DNA from: Pseudarthrobacter sulfonivorans
GTDB lineage: Bacteria > Actinomycetota > Actinomycetes > Actinomycetales > Micrococcaceae
Reading direction: 5' to 3'
Assembly: GCF_014712225.1 (NCBI RefSeq)
Contig: NZ_JACXBW010000008.1
Coordinates: 178,482-242,481 of the forward strand
DNA: 64,000 nucleotides
The position numbers and the translations under genes were made by a program. This document shows positions 1 to 6,831 of this stretch, one piece after another (positions within the stretch are counted from its first letter, which is position 1; the number at the start of each line of letters is the position of its first letter). The notes below the pieces were generated by a model, which was not told where the DNA came from, made no database searches, and was given only the letters and a program-made list of their open reading frames with translations.

Positions 1-154
1 GCGTCACCTCCCGGACGGAGTCCGGCCAGTCGCGGCCCGCGCGGCCCAGGCCCCAAGGGCCGCCCTCCGGAAGTACGGGCAGGAGGTATTCGTGGCTGCC
101 GCGGACGAAGGCGTCGGTCCACGATCCGTGGACATGCCATAACAGGATTCTCAT
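1..154 (-). CDS. Glycosyltransferase-like protein, N-terminal fragment (cut by window edge)
   Basis: Only the first 51 codons are inside the window. The ATG at 154-152 overlaps the TGA of the GT9 gene (ATGA), so it is the downstream member of the same leftward operon. The visible N-terminus begins MRILLWHVHGSWTDAFVRG, which resembles the start of actinobacterial family-1-like glycosyltransferases found beside GT9 genes. The catalytic domain lies outside the window, so the assignment rests mainly on context with the two neighbouring glycan genes. Confidence 0.55.
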   Translation of the reverse strand, partial: MRILLWHVHGSWTDAFVRGSHEYLLPVLPEGGPWGLGRAGRDWPDSVREVT

Positions 155-1251
155 GAAGGGCGGTCCTTTCTGCGCGTGCTGAGCCGGGTGCTTGCGTGTG
201 TGCTGAGCGAGGCCACGCCACCGATCAGGCGTTCCACGGCCTGCATCACATCTTCCGGCGACACCGAATCCAGGCAGGGGTGCCCGGGGACGGGACAGGT
301 CCTCGCCCGCGTCAGGCGGCAGGCCGCATTCTGGTCGCCCAGCAGTTCCAGGGGGACGCCGTACGGTGCCCAGCGCACGGCAGGGACCACCGGGGAGAAC
401 AGGCAAACCACCGGCGTTCCCACGGCTGCGGCCAGGTGGGCCGGTCCCGTGTTGCCGGTCACCACCGCGTCCGCCCCGGCCAGGACCCCGGCCAGGGTGC
501 GAAGGTCCGTGCGACCGCCAAGGTCTTTTGCCGACGGTCCTGCCACAGTGGCGGTCAGGGACGTCTCGGCCGGGCCGCCGGTCACCACCACGTGATGTCC
601 CGCTCCCGCCAGGAGTTCGACGGCGGCGGCGTGATGGAGCGGCGGCCACGCCCTGGCGGGTACGGCTGCTCCGGGGTGGACCACGATGTACGGTCCTTCC
701 CCCACCAGTTCCTTTACTTCCGGAACAGAATGCACCCGGAGTTTTCCGTCGTCTCCGCGGGGCAGCGTGAACCCTGCTGCCCGGGCAATACCCAGCGCCC
801 GTTCCGCCTCGGGCTGGTCCTCCGGAATGTCCTCCCCCGGCCTGAGCCGAACGTCCAGCAGGGAGCCCGCATAGTCGGTTGAGGCGCCGCTGATCCGTTG
901 CACGCCAGCCAGCCGCAGCAGCAGTGCCAGGGGCAGCGGGGACTGATGAAAGGAGGTTAGGATGACGGCTTCCGTGATCCTGGAGTTCCGCACGTAGTCG
1001 ATCAGCCGGTTGGCATGCGGTCCCGTCATCTGCGGCGCGGGGTTCATGATCCAGGGACTGTCCCAGCTGTAGACCTCCACCACACCGGGCAGCATCGACG
1101 CGGCCGCTTCACCCTCCCGGCCGCAGAGCATCACCACGTAATTGGGCTGGCTCCCGTCCGGCTGCCGGCCGTTGGCCACAGCACGCACAGCCGGACCGGC
1201 CAGCAGGACATCGCCCAGGCTGTCCATACGGGCCACCAGCACGCGGCCCAT
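151..1251 (-). CDS. Glycosyltransferase family 9 (heptosyltransferase-like)
   Basis: A 366-residue GT9-type protein related to ADP-heptose:LPS heptosyltransferases. It opens with the family N-terminal motif VLVARMDSLGDVLLAGPAVR (about residues 4-23). The C-terminal half carries the donor-site sequence GNTGPAHLAAAVGTPVVCLF (about 268-287), which is the typical D/N-TGxxH-A-A signature. Members normally transfer a sugar from a nucleotide-activated heptose or hexose to a growing surface glycan on the cytoplasmic side. The start ATG overlaps the stop of the GmhB-like gene (ATGA), and the stop overlaps the next glycosyltransferase, so three genes are translationally coupled. In a Gram-positive the acceptor is not LPS; a secondary wall polymer or glycolipid is my inference. 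Confidence 0.85.
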   Translation of the reverse strand: MGRVLVARMDSLGDVLLAGPAVRAVANGRQPDGSQPNYVVMLCGREGEAAASMLPGVVEVYSWDSPWIMNPAPQMTGPHANRLIDYVRNSRITEAVILTSFHQSPLPLALLLRLAGVQRISGASTDYAGSLLDVRLRPGEDIPEDQPEAERALGIARAAGFTLPRGDDGKLRVHSVPEVKELVGEGPYIVVHPGAAVPARAWPPLHHAAAVELLAGAGHHVVVTGGPAETSLTATVAGPSAKDLGGRTDLRTLAGVLAGADAVVTGNTGPAHLAAAVGTPVVCLFSPVVPAVRWAPYGVPLELLGDQNAACRLTRARTCPVPGHPCLDSVSPEDVMQAVERLIGGVASLSTHASTRLSTRRKDRPS

Positions 1252-1787
1252 CAGGCATCCCCCAGCAACAGGTCAACTGCCCCGGCCAAGTCCCGGGCCA
1301 CCAGCTTTGCTTCTGTGATTTCCTCGGACCGCGTGACCGGAGTGGGCACCAGGACTCCCTTCGCTCCTGCGGCCTCGGCCGCCCGGACGTCGCTGCCGAT
1401 GTCGCCAATCAGCGCTGCCTCAAACGGGTGGATGCCCAGGCGCCGGCAGGCGCTGTGCACCATGCCGGGAGCCGGTTTCCGGCACGCGCAGCCGTCGGTA
1501 TCCCCGTGCGGGCACACCTCCCACACGTCAAAGGGGCCCAGGAGCTCCTCCACCCTGGCGTTGACGCTGGCCACTTCCGCCTCGGTAAGGATCCCCCGGG
1601 CCACGCCCGACTGATTGCTGAGCACTCCTACCGCGAGGCCCCGCTTCCGGAGTGAATCAAGGACGCCTTTGGCTCCCGGCATGGCCCGGACCAGGCCGGG
1701 GTCGCTGTTGTAGGGCACATCAACCACCAGGGTTCCATCCCGGTCGAACAGGACAGCCCTGAGCTGCGGTGTTTCGGAGCTTCCCAT
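1251..1787 (-). CDS. HAD-IIIA phosphatase, GmhB-like
   Basis: A 178-residue HAD-superfamily phosphatase. The nucleophile motif is at residues 11-20 (AVLFDRDGTL, D15 and D17). The Zn-loop typical of D-glycero-D-manno-heptose-1,7-bisphosphate 7-phosphatase (GmhB) is visible as CPHGDTDGCACRKPAPGM (about residues 99-116), and the final HAD motif is GDIGSDVRAAEAAGAKGVLV. The family removes a phosphate from heptose bisphosphate before nucleotide activation. I place the start at the ATG at 1787, because the long open frame further upstream is only antisense to the divergent GT9 gene. It is coupled to the following GT9 gene by an ATGA overlap, which fits a heptose-glycan role. A histidinol-phosphatase-type activity is the main alternative. 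Confidence 0.85.
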   Translation of the reverse strand: MGSSETPQLRAVLFDRDGTLVVDVPYNSDPGLVRAMPGAKGVLDSLRKRGLAVGVLSNQSGVARGILTEAEVASVNARVEELLGPFDVWEVCPHGDTDGCACRKPAPGMVHSACRRLGIHPFEAALIGDIGSDVRAAEAAGAKGVLVPTPVTRSEEITEAKLVARDLAGAVDLLLGDA

Positions 1788-1913
1788 ACGGACGTAGTTC
1801 CCCGGCAGGGCGGTCCCTAAACAAGCCGCCTGGCATTTACCCGGAATACAATCCTCAGAAGTACCCCGATCGGCGGGGCCGCAGTCAGTGACGCTCGAAG
1901 GGAAGGCAGCGTG

Positions 1914-2867
1914 ATGGCGTGTCAGAACGAGGAACGGGACGGTGCCCGGCCTCAGCTCCTGGTGCTCCGCGCGCTGGGCCTCGGCGATCTCCTGGCCGCC
2001 GTTCCCGCCCTGCATGCCCTGCGAAGAGCGTTTCCACAGCATCGCCTGCTCTACGCGTCCCCTGAATGGCTGGCCGATGCCGTTGAGCTGGTGGGCGGCT
2101 ATGAACTGCTGCCCGTCCGCGGACTGGACGAGCCCCTTCCCATTCCGCAGGGTGCGGTGGACATCGCCGTCAACCTGCACGGCAAAGGTCCGCAAAGCAC
2201 AACCCTGCTCCAGGCAGCCGGGCCCCGGGTCACTATGGCGCACCGCGGCGGCGGAGCCGACGGGCCCGAGTGGGTGGAAGACCTCAATGAGCGTTCGCGC
2301 TGGACGCGCCTTCTGCAGTGGCACCGGATCGACGCCGACCCCCACGATGTTGCATTGCGCATTCCCGCTGTCGCCGCGCAGCTTCCTGATGCAACCGTGA
2401 TCCATGTGGGCGCCGCATTTGCGAGCAGGCTTTGGCCGGCCGAGCGTTTTGCCGGGGTGGCCCGGCGGCTGGCGGAAAGCGGCCACCGGGTGGTTTTCAC
2501 CGGAAGCGCCCAGGAACGGCAGCGCGCACAGGAAATCTGCCGGCAGGCCGGACTGCCCGGCAGCGCCGTGCTGGCCGGCAGCCTGCAGCTTCGGGAGTTT
2601 GCGGCCTGCATCGCGGCCGCGAGGCTGGTCATCTCTGCGGACACCGGGGCAGCACATCTCGCCTCCGCGTACGCCCGGCCATCCATCGTGCTGTTCGGAC
2701 CGGTGGGTCCACGGCGCTGGGGACCGCCTCCCGGCCCTCACGTGGCGTTGACGCGGGAGGATCTGCGCCGTGGTGACCCGTTCGCGGACAGCCCCGACCC
2801 GGCCCTGCTGGGCGTGACGGTGGACGATGTGCTCCGGGCCGCGGCCGAGCTGGCACCTGCGCCATGA
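1914..2867 (+). CDS. Glycosyltransferase family 9 (second heptosyltransferase-like protein)
   Basis: A GT9 protein of about 317 residues, divergent from the GmhB/GT9 operon across a 126-bp intergenic region. The N-terminal motif is LVLRALGLGDLLAAVPALHA, and the donor-site motif near the C-terminus is ISADTGAAHLASAYARPSIVL. GTG at 1911 is directly followed by ATG at 1914; GGAAGG at 1901-1906 is better spaced for the ATG. The last 130 bp are also read on the other strand as the C-terminal tail of the sigma factor, an unusually long convergent overlap. Probably works on the same glycan as the divergent GT9 protein (inference from neighbourhood). Confidence 0.85.
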   Translation: MACQNEERDGARPQLLVLRALGLGDLLAAVPALHALRRAFPQHRLLYASPEWLADAVELVGGYELLPVRGLDEPLPIPQGAVDIAVNLHGKGPQSTTLLQAAGPRVTMAHRGGGADGPEWVEDLNERSRWTRLLQWHRIDADPHDVALRIPAVAAQLPDATVIHVGAAFASRLWPAERFAGVARRLAESGHRVVFTGSAQERQRAQEICRQAGLPGSAVLAGSLQLREFAACIAAARLVISADTGAAHLASAYARPSIVLFGPVGPRRWGPPPGPHVALTREDLRRGDPFADSPDPALLGVTVDDVLRAAAELAPAP

Positions 2868-3748
2868 CCGCTGTCCAAAGGCTGGCTGCTGTCCAGGAGC
2901 CGGCGCTGCAGGTCCACCAGGACGCGCGCCAGGCGCCGCGAAACCTGCATCTGCGTCATGCCGAGCCGTTTGCCGAGTTCCACCTGCGTCTCCTCGCAGA
3001 AGTACCGGCGGTACAACAGCTCCCGGTCTGCAGCGTCCAGGTCTTGCATGGCCTCGCGGAGGCAGGAGAGCTCCTCCAGCCGGTCAAGGGGCATGTCGGC
3101 GCACGCAAGCACCTCTGACGCGGGTAGCGCCCCACCGTGGGGAGGGACGGCGTCGAGCGAGTCAGGGTGGAGGCTGCTGGAAGCGTTGATCGCCTCCCGC
3201 ACGTCACCGGCTTCCACGTCCAGATGCCGGGCAAGTTCGGAGACAGTGGGATTACGCCCCAAGGACTGCGCCAGCTCGGGCTCCGCGCGGAAAAGCCTCG
3301 AGCGCAGATCCTGGATGTGCCGCGGCGGCCGGACCATCCAACTGCGGTCCCGCAGGTACCTTTTCAGTTCGCCGGTGATGGTGGGAGCGGCGTACGCGGG
3401 AAAACTTTCACCTTTGCTCCGGTCGAAGCCCTTCGCAGCCTTCACGAGGCCGAGGTAAGCCACCTGGTTGAGGTCCGCCCGTTCCCTGCCGCGGGCCTCG
3501 AACCGGGCGGCGAGCGCTTCGGCAAGATCCAGATAATCCAGGACCAGCCCGTTCTCAAACGCTTCCCGGAGCCTTCCCCCTTTGGCAGTTGGCGGTCCGG
3601 GCGCGCCCTCAGGCGTCTGCGGCCAGGGCTGCCCCGGCACCTGCTGAAGAGGCGGGGGCAGCTCAGATGGCTCATCGCGGGAAAGAGCCGGGGGCGATAA
3701 GGGGTATGGAGCAGTATCTCGGGCAAGCGCAACGAGGAGTTCGGGCAT
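2738..3748 (-). CDS. Sigma-70 family factor, SigB/SigF group
   Basis: A group-3 sigma factor of 336 residues. Region 2 is visible as RADLNQVAYLGLVKAAKGFD followed by GESFPAYAAPTITGELKRYLRD, with the WMVRPPRHIQDL segment typical of SigB/SigF. Region 3 follows (NPTVSELARHLDVEAGDV), then region 4 with the helix-turn-helix TQVELGKRLGMTQMQVSRRL. These factors direct RNA polymerase to general-stress or sporulation-like promoters. The start ATG 3748 has GGAGG 8-9 nt upstream, so an in-frame upstream Met at 3829 is rejected. After region 4 there are about 50 low-complexity Ser/Ala/Arg residues encoded antisense to the GT9 3' end, longer than usual for the family. No anti-sigma gene is adjacent. The promoter region carries the TAAGC-CT-GCTTA palindrome. 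Confidence 0.9.
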   Translation of the reverse strand: MPELLVALARDTAPYPLSPPALSRDEPSELPPPLQQVPGQPWPQTPEGAPGPPTAKGGRLREAFENGLVLDYLDLAEALAARFEARGRERADLNQVAYLGLVKAAKGFDRSKGESFPAYAAPTITGELKRYLRDRSWMVRPPRHIQDLRSRLFRAEPELAQSLGRNPTVSELARHLDVEAGDVREAINASSSLHPDSLDAVPPHGGALPASEVLACADMPLDRLEELSCLREAMQDLDAADRELLYRRYFCEETQVELGKRLGMTQMQVSRRLARVLVDLQRRLLDSSQPLDSGHGAGASSAAARSTSSTVTPSRAGSGLSANGSPRRRSSRVNAT

Positions 3749-3805
3749 TGTCAGCGTCCTCCGGGTGGTGGTCCGAAAGCCTGTGGCAAGACTTAGAAGT
3801 AGGAA

Positions 3806-3821
3806 ATCATAAGCCTGCTTA
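3806..3821 (-). promoter_or_regulatory. Palindromic stress-promoter motif upstream of the sigma factor gene
   Basis: Read on the minus strand the site is ATAAGCAGGCTTATGAT. The 12-bp core TAAGCNNGCTTA (3810-3821) is immediately followed by a TATGAT -10-like hexamer (3811-3806). It lies about 60 nt before the ATG at 3748. The same arrangement recurs upstream of dps, glsB, the 4694 gene and the DUF6458 gene. Confidence 0.5.
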
Positions 3822-3920
3822 TAAAACAATGCCTCAGCGAGCCTCCCGGCGGGCGACTGGCCGGCGAACCCGCCAGCCGCCCTGCGGGGACCGGAAAATG
3901 CTGCTGACTAATTCAGGAGA

Positions 3921-4493
3921 TTAGATTCCGGAACGCGGCGCGTCGCCCTCGGTACGTTCGCGGCGCCGCCGAAGCTCCTCAGCCTGGACGCGTTCGTCGC
4001 CTTCTACCCGCCGGGCGCCGTCTGCGGAATTTTCGGCGTGAGGTTCAGCCTGTCGAGTCCCGCTGCCGGCCTCGTCAGGCACTTCCCTGCGGGCATCCGC
4101 CTGCGCATCGCGGCCCATTCCCCGGCCCCGGCCCGTATGGTCATCCTCGTGAACATCGGGGTCAATTGCGTTGGCCTTTTCGGTATGCCTGGCCACATCT
4201 TCCCGGAGGGAACGTGCATCGCCGGATTTCTGCTCGGCTTCCTGCTTCAGCCGCGCCGCCTCAACCTGGGCCTGTTCCGCGTCAGCGCGGGCACGGCTGG
4301 CCCGGGCCTCCTTCTCACGGGCGTCGAGCTCCACCGCCTCGGCCTTCCGGCGGATTTCAGCGGCTTTTTCGCGGTTTGCCTCGTCCCGCTTCTGCTCCAT
4401 TGCCCGACGTCGACGGCCCGTCATCAGGAACACGACGAGAAGGACCACGACAACAACGCCAATGACAACCCAAATCCAGGGTGCGATGTCCAA
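3921..4493 (-). CDS. Single-pass membrane protein with long coiled coil
   Basis: A 190-residue protein of unknown function. One N-terminal membrane segment (about residues 6-25, WIWVVIGVVVVVLLVVFLM) is followed by an RRRR stop-transfer. A highly charged Ala/Glu/Arg/Lys helix runs from about residue 30 to 115 with heptad-like spacing, then an acidic/basic disordered tail. I start it at TTG 4493, because AGAGGTGGG lies just upstream and the membrane helix then begins at the N-terminus; the ATG at 4535 has no ribosome site. It is divergent from the stress-membrane cluster at 4694, and the palindromic motif between them could serve both genes. The topology suggests an inner-face scaffold, which is inference only. 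Confidence 0.7.
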   Translation of the reverse strand: MDIAPWIWVVIGVVVVVLLVVFLMTGRRRRAMEQKRDEANREKAAEIRRKAEAVELDAREKEARASRARADAEQAQVEAARLKQEAEQKSGDARSLREDVARHTEKANAIDPDVHEDDHTGRGRGMGRDAQADARREVPDEAGSGTRQAEPHAENSADGARRVEGDERVQAEELRRRRERTEGDAPRSGI

Positions 4494-4575
4494 GCTACCC
4501 ACCTCTTTCCAATTGCTTCGACCGGGCCGCACCACCGGAGTTGCCGGCGCCTCGGACCCGCTGATTCTGTTACTC

Positions 4576-4600
4576 GTTTGAAAATAACCAGCAAGGGTAC
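4576..4600 (+). promoter_or_regulatory. SigF/SigB-type promoter candidate
   Basis: GTTTGA at 4576-4581 and GGGTAC at 4595-4600, giving GTTT-N15-GGGTA. This is close to the SigF-type consensus GTTT-N(14-17)-GGGTAT known in mycobacteria and Streptomyces. It lies about 94 nt upstream of the ATG at 4694. The sigma factor encoded at 2738-3748 is a plausible reader. Confidence 0.45.
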
Positions 4601-4612
4601 TTATGTTCTATT

Positions 4613-4630
4613 AGTAACCATGCTTACTAT
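4613..4630 (+). promoter_or_regulatory. Palindromic stress-promoter motif between divergent genes
   Basis: AGTAACCATGCTTACT (4613-4628) overlaps a TACTAT -10-like hexamer (4625-4630). Because the motif is nearly palindromic, the minus strand also reads GTAAGCATGGTTACTAAT, so it could drive both the 3921-4493 gene and the 4694 cluster. No good -35 hexamer is seen at 17 bp. Confidence 0.5.
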
Positions 4631-4693
4631 TTTACGGCCAGCATGGCTGGTTCTTGATCAGCAACCGGCCTTCTTTGGAAAGAGAGAGCGAAG

Positions 4694-5701
4694 ATGACAG
4701 AGAACCAACGGCCCGAGGACCCGGCGTTTACGGCGTCTCCCGGCCTTTCCGGCTCTACAGAGGAATCCAGCTTGACCGCAGAACGCAGCGCCAGCACGTT
4801 TCCCGCCACTGCCACAACAGGCGCATTTTCGACGCCGCCCACAACCACACCGCCCGCAACGACTCCGCAGAAGGACGGGGGCCCCGGCGGGTCACGCACC
4901 GACGCTGTCAAGGGCGAGGCGGCGGACGTTGCCCGGACCGCGGCGGACTCGGCCCAAAGCGTGGCTGAAACCGCCAAGACGGAAGCGGCCAATGTCGCCT
5001 CCGAGGCGAAGGCTAACGCGAAGGATCTGTTCTACCAGGCCCGCAGCGACCTCACTGACCAGGCCGGCGCGCAGCAGCAAAAGGTAGCCAACGGCCTCCG
5101 CTCAGTTTCCGACGAACTGCACGCCATGGCGCGGGCCTCGGACCAGCCCGGAGTGGCTTCGGATCTTGTGCGCCAGGCCGCAGAGCGTTCCTCCTCCGTT
5201 GCCGCTTGGCTGGACGGCCGGGATCCCGGGTCCCTGCTGAACGAAGTCAAGAACTTCGCGCGGCAGCGCCCCGGAACGTTCCTCCTCCTTGCCGCCGGTG
5301 CCGGAGTCCTCGCCGGACGGCTGGGCCGCAGCCTGCAGGCCGGTGCGCCGGAGTCGGCAACGGGCAGGTCCGGCGGTCAGTACGACGCCACCGGGACACA
5401 CGGCGCCGGCCCTGGCGGCTACACGCCGTCAGCTGGCGGCACAGTCCCGCCGCCGCCGGTCGGACTGCCCGGTCCGGCCACTACGACGGCGGGGTTCGAC
5501 GGCGGCGCACCGGGAAGCAGCTACGGTGACCTGCCGCGTCCCGCCAGTCCCCTGGACAGCCCCCAGCTCGCGGAGGAGCCGTGGTCGGGCAGCCGGCTGG
5601 CGGACGATCCCCTGGGTGACCGGGAGCTCGCCGATGATCCGCTGGCCACCGACCCCCTGACCCGGGACCGCTCCGCGGACGGCCAGACTGGCAGGCTGTG
5701 A
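4694..5701 (+). CDS. Ala-rich, LEA-like membrane-anchored hypothetical protein
   Basis: 335 residues, no enzyme motif recognised. Residues 1-70 are Thr/Pro/Ser-rich and probably disordered. Residues 75-150 form an Ala/Lys/Glu-rich amphipathic region with repeats such as VAETAKTEAANVASEAKANA, reminiscent of late-embryogenesis-abundant and ExsB-like stress proteins. A hydrophobic segment at about 192-212 (GTFLLLAAGAGVLAGRLG) probably anchors it. The tail is Gly/Pro-rich and ends in repeated L-A-D-D-P-L motifs. It is the first gene of a tightly packed cluster; its TGA overlaps the ATG of the holin-like gene. The cluster context suggests an envelope or desiccation stress role. Confidence 0.65.
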   Translation: MTENQRPEDPAFTASPGLSGSTEESSLTAERSASTFPATATTGAFSTPPTTTPPATTPQKDGGPGGSRTDAVKGEAADVARTAADSAQSVAETAKTEAANVASEAKANAKDLFYQARSDLTDQAGAQQQKVANGLRSVSDELHAMARASDQPGVASDLVRQAAERSSSVAAWLDGRDPGSLLNEVKNFARQRPGTFLLLAAGAGVLAGRLGRSLQAGAPESATGRSGGQYDATGTHGAGPGGYTPSAGGTVPPPPVGLPGPATTTAGFDGGAPGSSYGDLPRPASPLDSPQLAEEPWSGSRLADDPLGDRELADDPLATDPLTRDRSADGQTGRL

Positions 5702-6132
5702 TGAGTAGCCAGATTCCGGAGCCTCCCGCGTCGGCGGCGCACGTGAAGGCGGATAACACCTCGCTGGGTGATCTGCTCGGTGAGGTCACCCGTGACCTGT
5801 CCACCCTGATGCGCCAGGAAGTCGAACTCGCCAAGGCCGAACTGAAAGAGTCAGCCGGCAAGGCAGGCAAGGGCGGCGGCATGCTCGCCGGCGCCGGCGT
5901 CGCCGGACACTTCGTCCTGCTGTTCCTCTCCATCGCCCTCTGGTACGCCCTGGGCGAGCTGATGGGACTGGGCTGGTCCGCCGTCGTCGTCGCCCTGATC
6001 TGGGGCATCATCGCCGCCGTGCTGGCCACCATCGGCCGCAAGGAACTCAAAGCGGTCAGGGGCCTGCCCCAGACCACGCAAACACTCTCAGAAATCCCCC
6101 CAACCCTGAAACCCGGTGAGGTAAAACGATGA
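5701..6132 (+). CDS. Phage-holin-family (Holin-X/DUF1469-type) membrane protein
   Basis: 143 residues. An N-terminal amphipathic region at about 20-55 (LGEVTRDLSTLMRQEVELAK) is followed by a Gly-rich turn and two hydrophobic helices at about 60-85 and 90-112. This is the architecture of the actinobacterial holin-X family (PF07332). The name is misleading: these are cell-encoded envelope proteins that co-occur with DUF3618 genes, and there are no phage genes here. The ATG overlaps the preceding TGA (TGATG), and the stop overlaps the next ATG (ATGA), so translation is coupled on both sides. Function unknown; membrane remodelling under stress is inference. Confidence 0.8.
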   Translation: MSSQIPEPPASAAHVKADNTSLGDLLGEVTRDLSTLMRQEVELAKAELKESAGKAGKGGGMLAGAGVAGHFVLLFLSIALWYALGELMGLGWSAVVVALIWGIIAAVLATIGRKELKAVRGLPQTTQTLSEIPPTLKPGEVKR

Positions 6133-6737
6133 GCGACAACCCGGACGCAATCCGTTCAGACATTGAAGCAACCCGCGCCCGCCTGGGCACCAACGTTGAC
6201 GCCGTGGCCGACAAAGTCACCCCGTCCAACATCGTCCACCGCCAGACCGACAAAGTGAAGGACGCGGTGTTCGGAGTGAAGGAGAAAGTCATGGGCACAG
6301 CAGAGGACCTGACCACCCGCGCCCACACCGGCGTGCACCACGGCACCGACAGCGCCGGGAACGCCCTGCACGACGCCGGCGCCGCGATCGGCGACGCCCC
6401 GCACCAGGTCAAAGCCAAAACCCAGGGCAGCCCCCTGGCCGCAGGCCTGATCGCGTTCGGCGCCGGGCTGCTGCTCTCGGCCCTGATCCCCGCCAGCGAA
6501 AAGGAACGCGAGGCAGCCGACGCGCTCAAAACCGCCGCCGAACCCATGACCACCCAGCTGACCGAGGCCGCCAAAGACATGGCCGAAGGCCTCAAGGAAC
6601 CAGCCCGCGAAGCCATGGAAAACGTCAAGGCCACCGCCACCGACGCCGCCGAAAACGTCAAAGCCGAAGGCCAGGTAGCAGCAGCCGACGTCAAAGACCG
6701 CGCCACCGACGCCAAGGACAACGTCCAAAACACGTGA
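6129..6737 (+). CDS. DUF3618 domain-containing protein
   Basis: 202 residues. The N-terminal 60 residues match the DUF3618 pattern (NPDAIRSDIEATRARLGTNV then VTPSNIV). A hydrophobic segment at about 99-121 (SPLAAGLIAFGAGLLLSALI) probably crosses the membrane. The C-terminal 80 residues are an Ala/Lys/Glu helix with LEA-like 11-residue periodicity (VKATATDAAENVKAEGQVAA). It is coupled to the holin-like gene by an ATGA overlap and is followed after 94 bp by the YihY gene. DUF3618 and holin-X proteins are commonly adjacent in actinobacteria; the biochemical role is not known. Confidence 0.85.
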   Translation: MSDNPDAIRSDIEATRARLGTNVDAVADKVTPSNIVHRQTDKVKDAVFGVKEKVMGTAEDLTTRAHTGVHHGTDSAGNALHDAGAAIGDAPHQVKAKTQGSPLAAGLIAFGAGLLLSALIPASEKEREAADALKTAAEPMTTQLTEAAKDMAEGLKEPAREAMENVKATATDAAENVKAEGQVAAADVKDRATDAKDNVQNT

Positions 6738-6771
6738 CCGGCGCTAATACCCCGTGTGCAGCAATACCAGT

Positions 6772-6805
6772 CAGGCCGGTCCCCCTTTCCGGGAGGGCCG
6801 GCCTG
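6772..6805 (+). terminator. GC-rich hairpin between DUF3618 and YihY genes
   Basis: Arms CAGGCCGG (6772-6779) and CCGGCCTG (6798-6805) enclose a C/G-rich loop. There is no T-run after it, so it may be an attenuator or processing structure that lowers expression of the downstream yihY-type gene, not a full terminator. Confidence 0.4.
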
Positions 6806-6831
6806 TCCATTAACAACCGAGAGGACACCTC

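Noticed and set aside
1251..2741. A 496-codon open frame reading through the GmhB-like gene into the divergent GT9 gene.
   Set aside because: Only the last 178 codons have family motifs; the rest is antisense to the 1914-2867 gene and shows no protein character.
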